A DNA stretch of 64,000 bases from CAWJAP01 sp963834365 (GCA_963834365.1 CAWIBS010000030.1:558001-622000); one strand, 5' to 3'; shown: positions 16,534-29,161, counted from the first letter of the stretch. Translations and numbers: made by a program. Notes: generated from the sequence alone by a model not told the origin.

Positions 16534-17961
16534 ATGGCGACGACGCTCCTGCAGAAGGTCTGGGACGCTCATACAGTACGAATCCTGCCGACCGGCCAGA
16601 CGCAGCTGTTCATCGGCCTGCACCTCGTTCACGAAGTCACCAGTCCGCAGGCGTTCGACGAGCTCCGGCTTCGTGGCTGGCCGGTGCGCTTTCCGCACCG
16701 CACGTTTGCCACGGTGGACCATATCGTTCCGACTCGCGATCTCGCACGGCCGTTCCGCGACGACATGGCCGAGGCCATGCTGTCGGCGCTCGAGCGCAAC
16801 TGCCGCGACTTCGGCGTGCCGCTCTACGATCTGGCGCACGCCAACCAGGGCATCGTCCACGTCATCGGGCCCGAGCTCGGGCTCACGCAGCCCGGGATGA
16901 CGATCGCGTGCGGCGACTCGCACACCTCGACGCATGGCGCGCTGGGGTCGGTGGCGTTCGGCATCGGCACCTCCCAGGTGCGCGACGTGCTGGCGTCCCA
17001 GTGCCTGGCGCTCGAACCGCTGGACGTGCGCCGCATCGACGTGACCGGGACGCTCGCGGCCGGCGTCTACGCCAAGGACGTGATTCTCGCGATCATCCGG
17101 CGCCTCGGCGTGAAGGGCGGGGTCGGCTACGCCTACGAGTACGGCGGCCCGGTCGTCGATCGGATGTCGCTCGACGAGCGCATGACGATCTGCAACATGT
17201 CGATCGAAGGCGGGGCGCGGGCGGGGTATGTGAACCCGGACGCGACCACCTTTGCCTACATCGAGGGGCGGCCGTTCGCGCCTCAGGGCGAGGCGTTCGA
17301 CCGCGCGACGCAGTGGTGGGCGAGCCTGGCCTCCGATCCCGATGCGTCCTATGACGATCGCGTCGGCATCGACGGCTCCGGCCTCGAGCCGGTCGTGACC
17401 TGGGGCATCAATCCCGGGCAGTCGGTCGGCGTGTCCGAGCGGATTCCGCGTCCGTCGGACGTCGCGCCCGACGAGCGGCCGGGCATCGAGGAAGCGCTCG
17501 GCTTCATGGGATTCGAGGCCGGCGCGCGCATCGAGGGGACGCCGATCGACGTCGCGTTCATCGGCTCGTGCACCAACTCCCGGCTGTCGGACCTGCGCGA
17601 GGCGGCGTCGCTCGTCCGCGGCCATCGCGTGTCGCCGCGGGTACGGGCGCTCGTGGTTCCGGGATCGCAGGCGGTGCGCGCGGCCGCCGAGAAGGAAGGC
17701 CTCGACGCGATCTTCCGCGAGGCCGGGTTCGACTGGCGCGGCGCCGGCTGCTCGATGTGCCTGGCGATGAATCCCGATCGGCTCGACGGCCGCGAGGTCT
17801 GCGCATCGTCGTCGAACCGCAATTTCAAGGGGCGCCAGGGCAGTCCGACCGGGCGCACCCTCCTCATGAGTCCGGCGATGGTCGCGGCAGCGGCCGTGGC
17901 CGGTGAAGTCGTGGACGTCAGAAACGTTCTTTCCCCTCTCCCCCAAGCGGCCGTGAGCTGA
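16534..17961 (+). CDS. leuC: 3-isopropylmalate dehydratase large subunit
   Basis: A 475-aa protein. It isomerises 2- to 3-isopropylmalate in leucine synthesis, together with LeuD (30577-31191). Visible features are the N-terminal ATTLLQKVWDAH, GDSHTSTHGALGSVAFGIGTS, IGSCTNSR and GAGCSMCLAMNPD, which supply the three [4Fe-4S] Cys ligands, and SSSNRNFKGRQG, the substrate-binding segment. The length is normal. It lies 43 bp upstream of the giant glycine-rich gene, so the two may be cotranscribed, and is separated from leuD by 12.6 kb of duplicated DNA, which is unusual. Confidence 0.97.
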   Translation: MATTLLQKVWDAHTVRILPTGQTQLFIGLHLVHEVTSPQAFDELRLRGWPVRFPHRTFATVDHIVPTRDLARPFRDDMAEAMLSALERNCRDFGVPLYDLAHANQGIVHVIGPELGLTQPGMTIACGDSHTSTHGALGSVAFGIGTSQVRDVLASQCLALEPLDVRRIDVTGTLAAGVYAKDVILAIIRRLGVKGGVGYAYEYGGPVVDRMSLDERMTICNMSIEGGARAGYVNPDATTFAYIEGRPFAPQGEAFDRATQWWASLASDPDASYDDRVGIDGSGLEPVVTWGINPGQSVGVSERIPRPSDVAPDERPGIEEALGFMGFEAGARIEGTPIDVAFIGSCTNSRLSDLREAASLVRGHRVSPRVRALVVPGSQAVRAAAEKEGLDAIFREAGFDWRGAGCSMCLAMNPDRLDGREVCASSSNRNFKGRQGSPTGRTLLMSPAMVAAAAVAGEVVDVRNVLSPLPQAAVS

Positions 17962-18004
17962 GCTTGCGGCCCATTCCGAAACGATCTTCCCGAGACAACT
18001 CCCC

Positions 18005-21000
18005 ATGCTGAGGCCTCTCACAACCCCGGCGCATCGCGCGTGTGTGCGCATTGCAGCCCTGCTGTTCGGTATCTGGCTGACCGCTTCCCCGGCGAGCGCC
18101 CAGGTCGTCGATGAAGCCGGCCTTCGAGCCGCGATCATTGCCGCGAACGATGCTGGCTCTGGAACGATCACGCTCGGCGCCAGCATTACGCTGACCGCGT
18201 CGCTGCCGCCGATTCAGGCCAGCATCGCCTTCGTCGGCGGCAGCTTCATCATCAATGCGGCCACTCTCGGCCGCGTCTTCACGATCGTGGAGGGCACGGT
18301 CACGATCGCGAACCTGACGATTCAGAACGCGAGAACAGTAGGCGGCGCCGGCGGCGCGGGGAGCTTTCCCGGTGGCGGCGGCGCGGCCGTGGGCGCGGCG
18401 ATCTTCGTCGGGAACGGCGCGACGCTGACCACGACCAACGTCGTGATTCAGAACGCTTCGGCGCAGGGCGGCAACGGCGGCGCGGTGAATGCGAGCGGCG
18501 GTGGTGGTGGCGGTGGCGGTTTCACGGCACCGGGCGGCACCGCTCTCGGTCCTGGTGGTGGCGGCGGTGGCGGTTTCGCTGGCGCCGGCGGGAACGGCGG
18601 CGGCGGTGGTGGTGGCGGCGGCGGCGGCGGCCTGATCGGGCCTTTCGGAACTGATCTTGTGGGCGCGGCTGGTGGCGCCGGCGCGGTCGGTGGCGGCGGT
18701 GCGGGCGGGCGTGGCGCTGCCGGTGGCGCGGGCGCGGACGGCGGGGCCGGCACTGGCGGCGGGGGCGGGGGTGGTGGCGCAACGGTGCCTGGTGCCGCCG
18801 CAGTCCTCGGGACCGGCGGCGCGGGTGGGGGCGAAGGCGGTGCCGGTGGGAGCACCGGGATCGCAGGCCTGGCGGGCGCGGACAATGGCGGTGGCGGCGG
18901 TGGCGGTGCTGACGCGGCTGGCGGGGCCGGAGCGCGCAGCAGCGGTGGCGGTGGTGGCGGCGCAGACGTCGGCTTGCCGAACGGGAACCCACTGCTCACG
19001 GCAGGCGGCGCGAGCGGCTCGGCCTCGGGCGGCGGCGGTGCCGGTTCATTTGGCATCGGCGCCGGCGGATCCGAGTTCGGGGGCGGCGGCGGCGGCGGGG
19101 TGACGGGCGGTGCGTCAGCATTGTTCGGCGGCGGTGGCGGCGGCACGGCCACCGGCGGAAACGCGGTCTTCGGCGGCGCCGGTGCGGGCGGGACGACACC
19201 CGGCACGGGGCCGTTTGGCGGGGCTGGAGATGGCGCCACCAACGGGGCCGGAGGCGGTTCGGCGGTCGGCGGCGCAATCTTTGTCGAAGAAGGCGGGACC
19301 CTGATCATGACAAGTCCCACCTTTACCGGGACCTTCACGGTTGCCCCCGGCCTCGCGACGCCAGGCAGCGCTGCGCAAGGCGGCGTGGCTCAGGGCACGA
19401 TCGTGTTCTCTCAGGGCGGTACTGGCCGCCTGCCGTTGACGATGGACGTGCCGGCCGGACCGCCTCTGACGTTCGCGGTTCCCGACTCACTCGCTGGCGC
19501 CGGGATCTACCGGAAAGCCGGCCTGGGGACGCTGGCCCTCACCGCAGCGAATCCAAACGCGCAAGGTCAGTTCCGGATCGCGGCCGGCACGTTGGCGCTT
19601 GGAACCAATTCGCCGTTTGGCGATGACGCGTCAATCGAGGGCGACGGCGGCGCGCTCGCATCGTCCGGCGGCCCGCGCATCCTGCCGACTCCCGTCTCGC
19701 TGCTCGCGGGCGGGCTGACCGTCACGGGCGCGGACAACATCACGCTCGATGGCCCGATCACGAGCCCGCTCGGCGTGGTGGGCGCGTTGACCGCATCGCT
19801 CACGGCACCGGCCATCCTGACCCTCGCCGGTACGAACACCTTTCCCGGACCGGTGAACGTCTTCACCGGTACGGTGGTTGCCACCAACGGTTTTGCGATT
19901 GGCGACCTGGCGCCGGTGTTTGTCGGAGCGGGCACGTTCAACGTGGCGACTGCCGAGACCATCGGATCGCTCGCGAGCACGGGCGGCGTCCCCGGCGCGG
20001 TCAACCTGGGGGCCAACGCGCTGACGGTTGGTGGCAACAACACGTCGACGGTCTACGCCTGGCCGATCACCGGCGCCGGCGCGCTGACGAAGGTCGGCAC
20101 CGGCACTTTCTCGCTGACGGGCACGAGTCCCGCCTTCACCGGCGGCATCAACATCTTCGGCGGGGCCCTTGCCGTGGCTTCAACCGCCAGCCTCGGGACC
20201 GGCATCACCCCGCTGGCGCTGAACGCGGGTGGGCTGCAGGTCCACGCGCCCCTCACGCTGACGCGCCCGATCGCGCTCGGTGCGGCCGGGGGTGGCATCG
20301 ACACGCTCGCCAACGTCACGGTGACCGGCGTCATCTCGGGCGCAGGTTCTGGCCCGTTGTACAAGGCCGGCGCGGGCACGCTGACGTTGACAGGCAACAA
20401 CAGCTACACCGGAGGCACGGTCGTCGTCGGCGGATTGTTGGCGATCGCGGGTCCGGGGCCGCTTGGAACCGGCCCCCTGAATCTGAGTGGCGGTGGCCTG
20501 CAGGCGGCGGCGCCCGCCATGCTGTCGATGCCGATTACGCTCGGCGGTGCCGGCACGATTGACACGCAGACCTTTGCCTTGACGGTGAACGGTCCGATCA
20601 CGGGCGCCGGTTCGCTCACCAAGACGGGCACTGGCGTGCTGACACTCTCGGGGGCGAACACCTTCACCGGCGGCACGTCGGTCAACGCCGGCGCGCTGAC
20701 GCTGCTCGGCGGCGCGGCGATCCCTGACGCCTCGCTCCTCTCGGTTGCGGCGGGTGCGGCTCTCAACGTCAACGCCAGCGAGACGATCGGGTCGATCAAC
20801 TCCGGCGGCAGCGTTGTCGTCGGCACGGGTGCGATTCTGACGATCAACAGCGCGACTGACAGCCTCGTGGCCGGCGTGATCAGCGGTCCGGGCGGGCTCG
20901 CCAAGGCGGGCGCGGGCACGCTGACGCTGGCCCTGGCCAATACCTACACCGGCGCCACGTCGCTGTCCGCGGGCACGCTCCTCGTTCCGGCAGGGGGCGT

Positions 21001-22745
21001 CGTGCCGACGCTGACGACCGTGAGCGGCGGCACGCTGACGGGCGCGGGTGTGGTGGCAGGGGCCAATCTGACGGCCGGGACGATCCGTCCCTCGAGCATC
21101 TTCACGGTCAACGGCCCTCTCACCATCGGCTCGGTGGCGAGCCTGACGACCGTCATCAACGGGACCGACCCGAGCACCGGCTACGGCCAGGTGCGCGTGT
21201 TTGGCACGGTGACGCTGGGCGGCACCCTGAACGCCACGCTCGGGGCCGGCTTCACGCCGGTCGAGGGCAACAGCTTCGTGATCATCGACAACGACGGCGC
21301 CGACGCGGTCTCGGGCACGTTCGCGGGACTCGCCCAGGGCGCCAGAGTCAATCTCGGCGGCCTCAACCTGAGCATCACCTACACCGGCGGCGATGGCAAC
21401 GACGTGGTCATCGAAGCGCCCGTCGGCGCGCCGCTGTTCACCGCCTATCTGGCGGAGGGCGCGACCAATGCCTTCTTCGACGTGCGCATCGCGCTGGTGA
21501 ATCCAAGCGCGACCGAGACGGCGAACGTGGCGATGCGGTTCCTGAAATCGACCGGGGAGACGATCACACACACGCTGCCGCTCGCGGCGAGGGGCCGCGC
21601 GACTATCAACCCGAGGCTGACGCTCGCCTCGAGGACGCGAACTTCTCGACGGTGATCGAGTCGAACGTCCGCGTCGTCGTCGATCGGACGATGAGCTGGG
21701 ATGCGAGCGGGTATGCGTCGCACGCGGAGACGAGCTCGAGTGCGCCGGCGACGACGTGGTATTTCGCCGAGGGCGCGACGCACGGTCAGTTCGATCTGTT
21801 CTATCTGCTGCAAAATGCGACCGCGACGGAGGCCAACGTCGAGATCACCTACCTGCTCCCGTCAGGACCGCTCGCACCGCGTCCGTATGTCGTTCCGCCG
21901 AACAGCCGGATGACGGTTTACGTCGACCAGGAAGCCGGCCTCGACGCGACCGACGTCTCGGCGGTCATCCGCGTCACCAACGGCGTGCCGATCTCGACCG
22001 AACGGGCGATGTACGTATCCACGCCAGAGCAGACGTTTGCGGCGGGCACGGCGGTGTCGGGCATCGCGGCGCCGTCCACCAGCTGGTTCTTCGCCGAAGG
22101 CGCGACCGGACCGTTCTTCGACTTCTTCCTGCTGCTCGCCAACCCGCAGCCGACCGATGCCCAGGTGAGCGTGACGTATGTCACGAGTGAAGGCGGCAGC
22201 GTGACCAAACCGTACACGGTGGCGGCCAATAGCCGGCAGACGATCTCGGTACAGCAGGAAGATCCGTTGCTCGACAACGCGGCGATTGCCGCCACGGTGA
22301 CTTCGACCAACAACGTGCCGATCCTGGCGGAGCGCGCGATCTTCTGGCCGGCCTATCCGTGGTACGAGGGGCACGCGTCTGCGGGCGTGACGGCGACGGG
22401 CACCCGGTGGGCGCTGGCCGACGGTGAGGCGGGCGGGCCGGTCGAGACGCAGACCTACATCCTGATCGCCAACACCGGCAGTGCGGTCGCGACCGTGCGG
22501 GTAACGCTGCTGCTGGAAGGCGGCGGCACGCTGACGCCGCAGGATACACGATCGGGCCGAACACCCGCTTCAACGTCAACACCGGCGAGCTGTTCCCGGA
22601 CGCGATGGGTAGGCGCTTCGGCGCGCTGGTGGAGAGCATTGGCGCGACGCCGCAGCCGATCGTGGTCGAGCGCTCGATGTACACCAATGCCGGCGGCGTG
22701 ATCTGGGCCGCGGGCACGAACGCGCTGGCGACGCGGCTGCAATAG
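18005..22745 (+). CDS. Giant glycine-rich, autotransporter-repeat surface protein (two frameshifts)
   Basis: Starts at ATG 18005 with a Sec signal (GIWLTASPASAQ). Residues about 110-430 are extremely glycine-rich (GGGG runs). The middle (about 490-1120) has at least six autotransporter-associated beta-strand repeats, such as GTLTLTGNNSYTGGTVVVGG. The C-terminal region carries modules with YFAEGATHGQFDLFYLLQN and FFAEGATGPFFDFFLLLAN, seen widely in Acidobacteriota surface proteins. Frame changes near 21613 (one G missing) and near 22550 must be corrected to reach the end GGVIWAAGTNALATRLQ at 22745. No C-terminal autotransporter barrel is present, so it is probably a secreted or cell-surface beta-helix whose export route is not visible. 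Confidence 0.75.
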
Positions 22746-22919
22746 GAAAGGGCTACGGACTACGGGCTACGGGCTGCGGGCCACAGGGACTACGGCGGCG
22801 AAGACGACCTCTCGCGGGCCCGTCGCCTGAAGCCCCCTGTAGCCTGGAGCCCGCAGTCGGTCTTCGGTCTTCAGTCTTCCGTCTTCGGAAGTTGGTAGTT
22901 CGTAGTTGGTCGTTGTCCT

Positions 22920-23025
22920 CAGGCCAGCGGACAGACGCCCCTCAGCGTCCGCAGCAGCACAGACCACTCGCGGCCCCGCCCCGAGAACTACACGATCCAC
23001 AACGGGCTCCCGTTCCAGTCCGTGC
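22920..23025 (-). pseudogene. 3' remnant of the secreted protein gene at 29294-30365
   Basis: The text CCAGCGGACAGACGCCCC, the region around GATCCACAACGGGCT and the stretch GTTCCAGTCCGTG match the last 140 bp of the intact neighbour at 29294-29440, with an internal deletion. It marks the right end of duplication unit A. Confidence 0.75.
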
Positions 23026-23071
23026 GTCCACGCCTTCGAGCAGCAGACCGGGCGCAGGGAGTTTTTGTGAC

Positions 23072-23095
23072 GTAGTGTCCGGCTTCAGCCGGACC
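23072..23095. repeat. REP-like palindrome
   Basis: Standard copy with core GTCCGGCTTCAGCCGGAC at the boundary between the two duplication units. Confidence 0.85.
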
Positions 23096-23252
23096 CCGGC
23101 CTTCCGGCCTGCCCGGACCGGGGCTCCTGCCGGGATGGGCCCCCTGCCTCGAGAAAGTCCGCCAACAGGCTGACAAACCGGCTTCGAAAAGACTCGTGTC
23201 GAGTCTTCAAGTTCTCGTGCGAAAGGACCGATATATGTCAACGTAAGCGCTG

Positions 23253-23532
23253 ATGGCGACGACGCTGCTGCAGAAGGTCTGGGAGAGTACGAATCCTGCC
23301 GACCGGCCAGACGCAGCCGTTCATCGGCGTGCACCTCGTTTACGAAGTCACCAGTCCGCCGGCGTTCGACGAGCTCCGGCTTGGTCGCTGGCCGGTACAC
23401 TTTCCGGATCGCACGTTCGCCACGGTGGACCACATCGTTCCGACCCGCGATCTGGCACGACCGTTCCGCGACGACATGGCAGAGGCCATGCTGGACGTCA
23501 GAAATGTCCTCTCCCCAGCGGCCGTGAGCTGA
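23253..23532 (+). pseudogene. leuC: leuC remnant with in-frame 1131-bp internal deletion
   Basis: The ATG, MATTLLQKVW and then, after an 8-bp loss that shifts frame, VYEVTSPPAFDELRLGRWP and DLARPFRDDMAEAML match the first 80 residues of LeuC. ATG CTG is then joined directly to GAC GTC, giving DVRNVLSPAAVS and the stop. The missing part corresponds to 16783-17913 of the intact gene, exactly 377 codons. All Fe-S and active-site residues are lost, so it cannot be a dehydratase. The duplicated spacer to the next gene is kept. Confidence 0.9.
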
Positions 23533-23575
23533 GAGCTCGCGACCATTCCGAAACGATCTTCTCGAGACAACTCCC

Positions 23576-26500
23576 ATGCTGAGGCCCGTCACTACTCCGG
23601 CGCATCGTGCGTGTGTGCGCGCTGCAGCCCTGCTGTTCGGCATCTGGCTGACCAGCTCCCCGGCAAGCGCACAGATCAACACTGAAGCTGGCCTTCGAGA
23701 CGCGATCCTTGCCGCTAACGATGCTGGCTCCGGAACAATCACACTGTTAGGGCCTATCACCCTGACCGGATCCCTCCCGCCGATTCAGAGCAACATCACC
23801 TTCGTCGGGAGCAGCTTCAGCATCGACGCCGCCAATCTCGGCCGCGTCTTCACGATCGTGGAGGGCACGGTCACGATCGCGAACCTCACGATCCTGAACG
23901 CGAGAACGGTAGGCGGCGCCGGCGGCGCCGGTAGCTTCCCCGGTGGCGGCGGCGCGGCCGTGGGCGCCGCGATCTTCGTCGGGAACGGCGCGACGCTGAC
24001 CACGACCAACGTCGCGATTCAGAACGCTTCGGCGCAAGGCGGCAACGGTGGCGCCGTGACTGCGAGCGGCGGTGGTGGCGGCGGCGGCGGATTCACGCAC
24101 CGGGCGGGACCGCTTTCGGTCTGGGTGGCGGCGGTGGTGGCGGTTTCGCCGGCGCCGGCGGGAACAGCGGCGCGGGCGGTGGCGGCGGCGGCGGCGGTGG
24201 TCTGCTCGGGCCGTTCGGGACTAATCTTCTCGGCGCCGCGGGCGGTGCCGGGTCGGCGGGCGGCGGCGGTGGCGGTGGCCGCAGGTTTGCTGGAGGCGGC
24301 TGCGACCCGTTGGCCTGCCTCGGCGGCGGCGAGGGCGGTGGCGACGCAGTGGCCGGCGTGTTTGCGACCCCAGCTGCTCCCGGGGCCGGCGGGAGCCCCG
24401 AGGGCGGCGACGGCGGCAACGTTGGGCTTCCCGGCCAGCTGGGTGCAGACAACGGCGGTGGCGGCGGTGGCGGCACTGACGCGGTTGGCGGGTCGGGAGC
24501 GCGCAACAGCGGTGGTGGCGGCGGCGGTGCGGACGCCTTGCCGCTCAACAATAATCCCTTGCTCACGGCGGGTGGTGCCGCGGGATCGATGTCGGGCGGC
24601 GGCGGTGCTGGTTCATTTGGTATTGGCGCCGGCGGGTCCGAGTTCGGGGGCGGGGGCGGCGGCGGGGTGACGGGCGGTCCGTCGGCGCTCTTCGGTGGCG
24701 CTGGCGGCGGCAGCGGTACAGGCGGCAACGCGGTCTTCGGCGGCGCCGGTGCGGGGGGCGTCACACCCGGCACGGGCCCATTTGGCAGCGCTGGAAATGG
24801 CTCAACCGACGGGGCCGGCGGCGGTTCGGCAGTCGGCGGCGCGATCTTCGTCGAGGAAGGCGGGACGCTGATGATGACCAGTCCCACCTTTACCGGGACC
24901 TTCACGGTCGCCCCCGGCGGCGCGACGCCCGGCAGCGTCGGCACGCCAACCGTGCCACCCGCGCAGCCCGGCGTCGCTCAGGGCACGATCGTGTTCACTC
25001 AGGGCGGTAGTGGCCGCCTGCCGTTGACGATCGACGTCCCGGCCGCGACCACCCTGACGTTCGCGATTCCCGACTCACTCGCTGGCGGCGGGATCTATCG
25101 GAAAGCCGGCCCGGGGACGATGGCCCTCACCGCAGCGAATCCAAACGCGCAGGGTCAGTTCCGGATCGCGGCCGGCACGTTGACACTGGGACTCGATGCG
25201 CCGTTTGGCGGTGAAGCGTCAATCGAGGGCGACGGCGGTGCGCTCGCATCGTCCGGCGGCGCGCGCGTCCTGACGACTCCCGTCTCACTGCTCGCGGGCG
25301 GGCTGAATGTCACGGGAGCGGACAACATCACGCTCAACGGCCCGATCACGAGCCCGTTGGCGTCGTGGGCGGGTTGACCGCGTCGCTCACGGCACCGCGG
25401 CCATCCTGACCCTCGCCGGCACGAACACCTTCACCGGACCGGTGACCGTTGCCAGCGGAACGCTGGTCGGCATCCAACGGTTTTGCAATCGGGGACCTCG
25501 CGCCCGGTGGTCGTCACGGCTCCCGGCGCGTTCAGCATCACCTCCCCAGAGACGATCGGCTCGCTCGCCGGCACCGGCGCCGTAGCTCGGCGGCGCCCTC
25601 ACCGTCGGCGGCAACAACACGCCGACGATCTACGCCGGAATCATCAGCGGCATCGGCGCCCTGACGAAGATCGGCACCGGGACACTGGCGTTGACGGGTG
25701 CCAACACCTACACGGGCGGGACGGTCGTCATCGGCGGGCCTCGTGGCGGTGGCGGGTGCGGCGCCGCTTGGAAGCGGCCCGCTGACGTTGAACGGCGGCG
25801 GACTGCAGGCGAGCGGCGCCTGCGATGCTGGCCGATTCCCGTCTCGCTCGCGGCCGCGGGCACCATCGACACGCTGGCCAACACGGTGACCATCAGCGGC
25901 GCGATCGCGGGCGCCGGCGCAGCCTACCAAGATCGGAACGGGCACACTGACACTCACGGGCGCCAACACCTACGCCGGGGGTACCTCCGTCCTCGGCGGG
26001 CTGCTGGCGGTGGCGGGTGGCGGGCCTCTTGGCACCGGCCCGTTGACGCTGAACGGCGGCGGACTGCAGGCGGCGGCGGCGGCGACGCTGGCGGTGCCGA
26101 TCACGCTCGGCCGGCGCCGGCACCATCGACACGCAGGGCTTCAATCACGCTGACGGTCGGCGCCATCACGGGCCCCGGCGCGCTGATCAAGACAGGGACG
26201 GGTACCCTGCACGCTCGAGCGGTCCCGCTCAAGTACACGGGTGCGACGACCATCGACAGCGGGGACGCTGCGGCCGGCGCGGCCAACGTGTTTTCCGCGG
26301 GAAGCGTGCACACCGTGAAGCGGGCGCGACGCTCTCGCTCAACAACATCAACCAGACGCTCAACTCGCTCGCGGGTGCCGGCACGGTCCAGCTCGGCTCG
26401 GGCCAGCTCACGCTGGCAGACCGCGGGCGCGCCGCAGACTTTCGGCGGCGCCATCACCGGCGCGGGCGGAGTGACCGTGGCCGGCACCGGGTCGCTGACG

Positions 26501-29161
26501 CTCAACGGCGCGCAGACGTACACGGGCGCGACGAACGGTATCGGGCGGAACACTGACGGTCCCGGGTTCGCTGGCCTCGACCGTGCAGGTCAACGGCGGG
26601 GCGCTGGCGGTGACAGGCTCGGCGGCAGCGACGACAATCGACGTCACGGGCGGGGAGCTCACGATGACCGGCGGCGCAGCCATCGCGCAACAGCGGCCAG
26701 CGTGACCTCACGGCCTGCTGACGCGAGTAACGGCGCCGAGACCATTGCGCGATAGCGGGACGCGGACGGTGACGCTCGGAACGGGCGCGTTCACGGCAAC
26801 GGGACGATCGGCGACTCCGGCGCCACGGCGACGGTGGCGCTCGCCAGCGGCACGGTGCTGACGCTCGCTGGCGCGAGCGCCTACACCGGCCCGACGACCG
26901 TGTCGAGTGGAACACTCGCGAAGTTTGGGCTGGCTCGCTCGCGTCTTCGGCGGTGACAGGCTGCACCGGCGGCGCGACGGCAAGTGACCGGCACGCTGAG
27001 CCGCGGCGACGGTGGACGCCCCTCGCGGACGCGGCGCCAGTCACCGTCGACGCGGGCGCGACGCTGAACATCGCGTCGACACGGGACGCTCGGACCAGTG
27101 AATTCCGGCCGCGCGACCTTCGCCGTCGAGTTCGGGCGCGAGTCTGACCGTGGCACGGGGCGATAATGCTACCGGTCCGGTCGCCCTCGCTCGGGCGTCG
27201 AGCGCTGCGGGCACCGAGGGGACGATCGCCGGGATCATCAGCGGCGCAGGCGGGCTCACCAAGAGCGGTGCCGGCACGCTGACGTTGGCTGCGGCCAACA
27301 TCTACACCGGTCCCACGTCGCTGTCCGCTGGAACACTCTACTCGTTCACGGTGGCGGCTCGATTGTCTCGCCAACCAGCGATGACGGGCGGCACCTGCTC
27401 GTCCGCCGGCGGGGCGATTCTGTCGACCGCCACTGTGACTGGGGGCACGTTGACAGGCGGCGGAGCGGTGGCAGGCGCGAATGACGGGCGGGACGATCCA
27501 GCCGTCGAGCATCTTCACCGTCAACGGGAATTTCAACCTCGGCGCCGGAGCGACCTTGACGACGGTGATCAACGGGACAGATCCGGCTACCCAGTTCGGC
27601 CAGGTGCGCGTGATCGGCACGGTCACTCTGGGCGGCACTCTGAATGCCACGCTCGGGGCCGGCTTCACTCCGGTCGAGGGCAACAGCTTCGTGATCATCG
27701 ACAACGACGGCGCCGACGCGGTCTCGGGCACGTTCGCGGGACTCGCCCAGGGCGCCAGAGTCAATCTCGGCGGCGTCAACCTGAGCATCACCTACACCGG
27801 CGGCGATGGCAACGACGTCGTCCTCGAAGCGCCCGTCGGCGCGCCGCTGTTCACGACCTACCTCGCCGAGGGTGCGACGAACGCATTCTTCGACGTGCGC
27901 ATCGCGCTGGTGAATCCGAACGCGACGACGGTGGCGACCGGGACGATGCGGTTCCTGAAGTCGACGGGGGTCACAGTCAATCACCCGGTGACGATTCCGG
28001 CGATGGGGCGCATCACCATCAATCCGGAGCTCGATGTTCCAGACATGGCGGACGCGAACTTCTCGACGGTGGTCGAGACGAACGTCCGCGTCGTCGTCGA
28101 TCGGACGATGAGCTGGGACGCGAGCGGGTACGGGTCGCACGCCGAAACGAGCTCGAGCGCGCCGGCGACGACTGGTATTTCGCCGAGGGCGCGACGCACG
28201 GCCAGTTCACGCTGTTCTACCTGCTGCAGAAGCGACGTCGACGGACGCCCAGGTGGTGATCACGTACCTGCGGCCGGCGGGACGCTCGCGCCGATCGGCA
28301 GCCCGTGACCGTCGAGGCGAACAGTCGAAGACGATTCAGGTGGATGAAGTGCCGGGGCTGGCGGAGACCGACGTGTCGGCGATCATCCGCGTCACCAACG
28401 GCGTGCCGATCTCGACCGAGCGGGCGATGTACGTGTCGACGCCGGAGCAGCCGTTTGCGGCCGGCACCGACGTGGCCGGCATCGCGGCGCCGTCCACCAG
28501 CTGGTTCTTCGCCGAGGGCGCGACGGGGCCGTTCTTCGACTTCTTCCTGCTGCTCGCCAACCCGAATCCGACCGATGCCCAGGTGAGCGTGACGTATGAC
28601 ACGAGTATGTCCGGCAGCGTGACCAAACCGTACACGGTGGCGGCCAACAGCCGGCAGACGATCTCGGTACAGCAGGAAGATCTGCTGCTCGACAACGAGG
28701 CGATCGCGGCGACGGTGACCTCGACAACACGTGCCGATCCTGGCGGAGCGCGCGATCTTCTGGCCGGCGTACCCGTGGTACGAGGGGCACGCGTCGGCGG
28801 GCGTGACCGCGACGGGGACGCGCTGGGCGCTGGCCGACGGCGAGGCGGGCGGTGCCGATGGAAACGCAGACCTACATCCTGATCGCCAACACGGGCAGCG
28901 CGAACGCGACGGTGCGGGTGACGCTGTTGCTCGAGGACGGCGGCACGCTGCCGCGGGACTTCCCGATTCCTCCGAACAGCCGCTTCAACGTCAACACGGG
29001 CGTGCGAGTTCCCGAACGCGATGAATCAGCGCTTCGGCGCGCTGGTGGAGAGCATTGGCGCGACGCCGCAGCCGATCGTGGTCGAGCGCTCGATGTACAC
29101 CAACGCCGGCGGCGTGATCTGGGCGGCCGGGACCAACGCGCTGGCGACGCGGCTGCAATAG
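23576..29161 (+). pseudogene. Second copy of the giant glycine-rich repeat protein, heavily frameshifted
   Basis: Starts at ATG 23576 with the same signal peptide as copy A (GIWLTSSPASAQ) and keeps the glycine-rich region, beta-strand repeats and FAEGAT modules in order, ending GGVIWAAGTNALATRLQ at 29161. Frame changes occur near 24100, between about 24250 and 24310, near 25365, roughly ten more to 27480, then near 28170, 28230, 28300, 28735, 28850 and 29010. The stretches 24310-25360 and 27481-28165 are intact. It may have decayed after duplication; the many one-base losses in GC-rich repeats could equally be assembly error. It carries a few more repeats than copy A. Confidence 0.8.

Larger units (their letters stand above)
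16430..23025. repeat. Tandem duplication unit A (leuC, giant protein, 3' fragment of a neighbour)
   Basis: This block and 23147-29430 share the same order and clearly homologous sequence: the pre-leuC leader (GCTGATGGCGACGACGCT at the start codon), leuC ends, the short leuC-to-giant-gene spacer, the giant gene along its length, and the 3' end of the reverse-strand gene at 29294-30365. Unit A keeps leuC and its giant gene nearly whole but has only a remnant of the neighbour. Confidence 0.85.
22746..23252. other. Intergenic region of repeats and a gene remnant
   Basis: No gene. 22752-22895 has GGCTACGGGCTGCGGGCC-type and CTTCGGTCTTCAGTCTTC-type simple repeats. 22920-23025 matches, with a gap of about 45 bp, the 3' end of the reverse-strand gene now at 29294-30365, a relic of the tandem duplication. 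23072-23095 is a REP-like palindrome. The rest resembles the leader of leuC. Confidence 0.75.

Noticed and set aside
18480..19260. Possible CRISPR-like regular repeats
   Set aside because: The periodicity is in-frame glycine-rich coding sequence with no constant repeat/spacer lengths and no cas genes.
18448..19338. Reverse-strand proline-rich open frame
   Set aside because: It is the complement of the glycine codons of the giant gene (GGN read as NCC); not a real gene.
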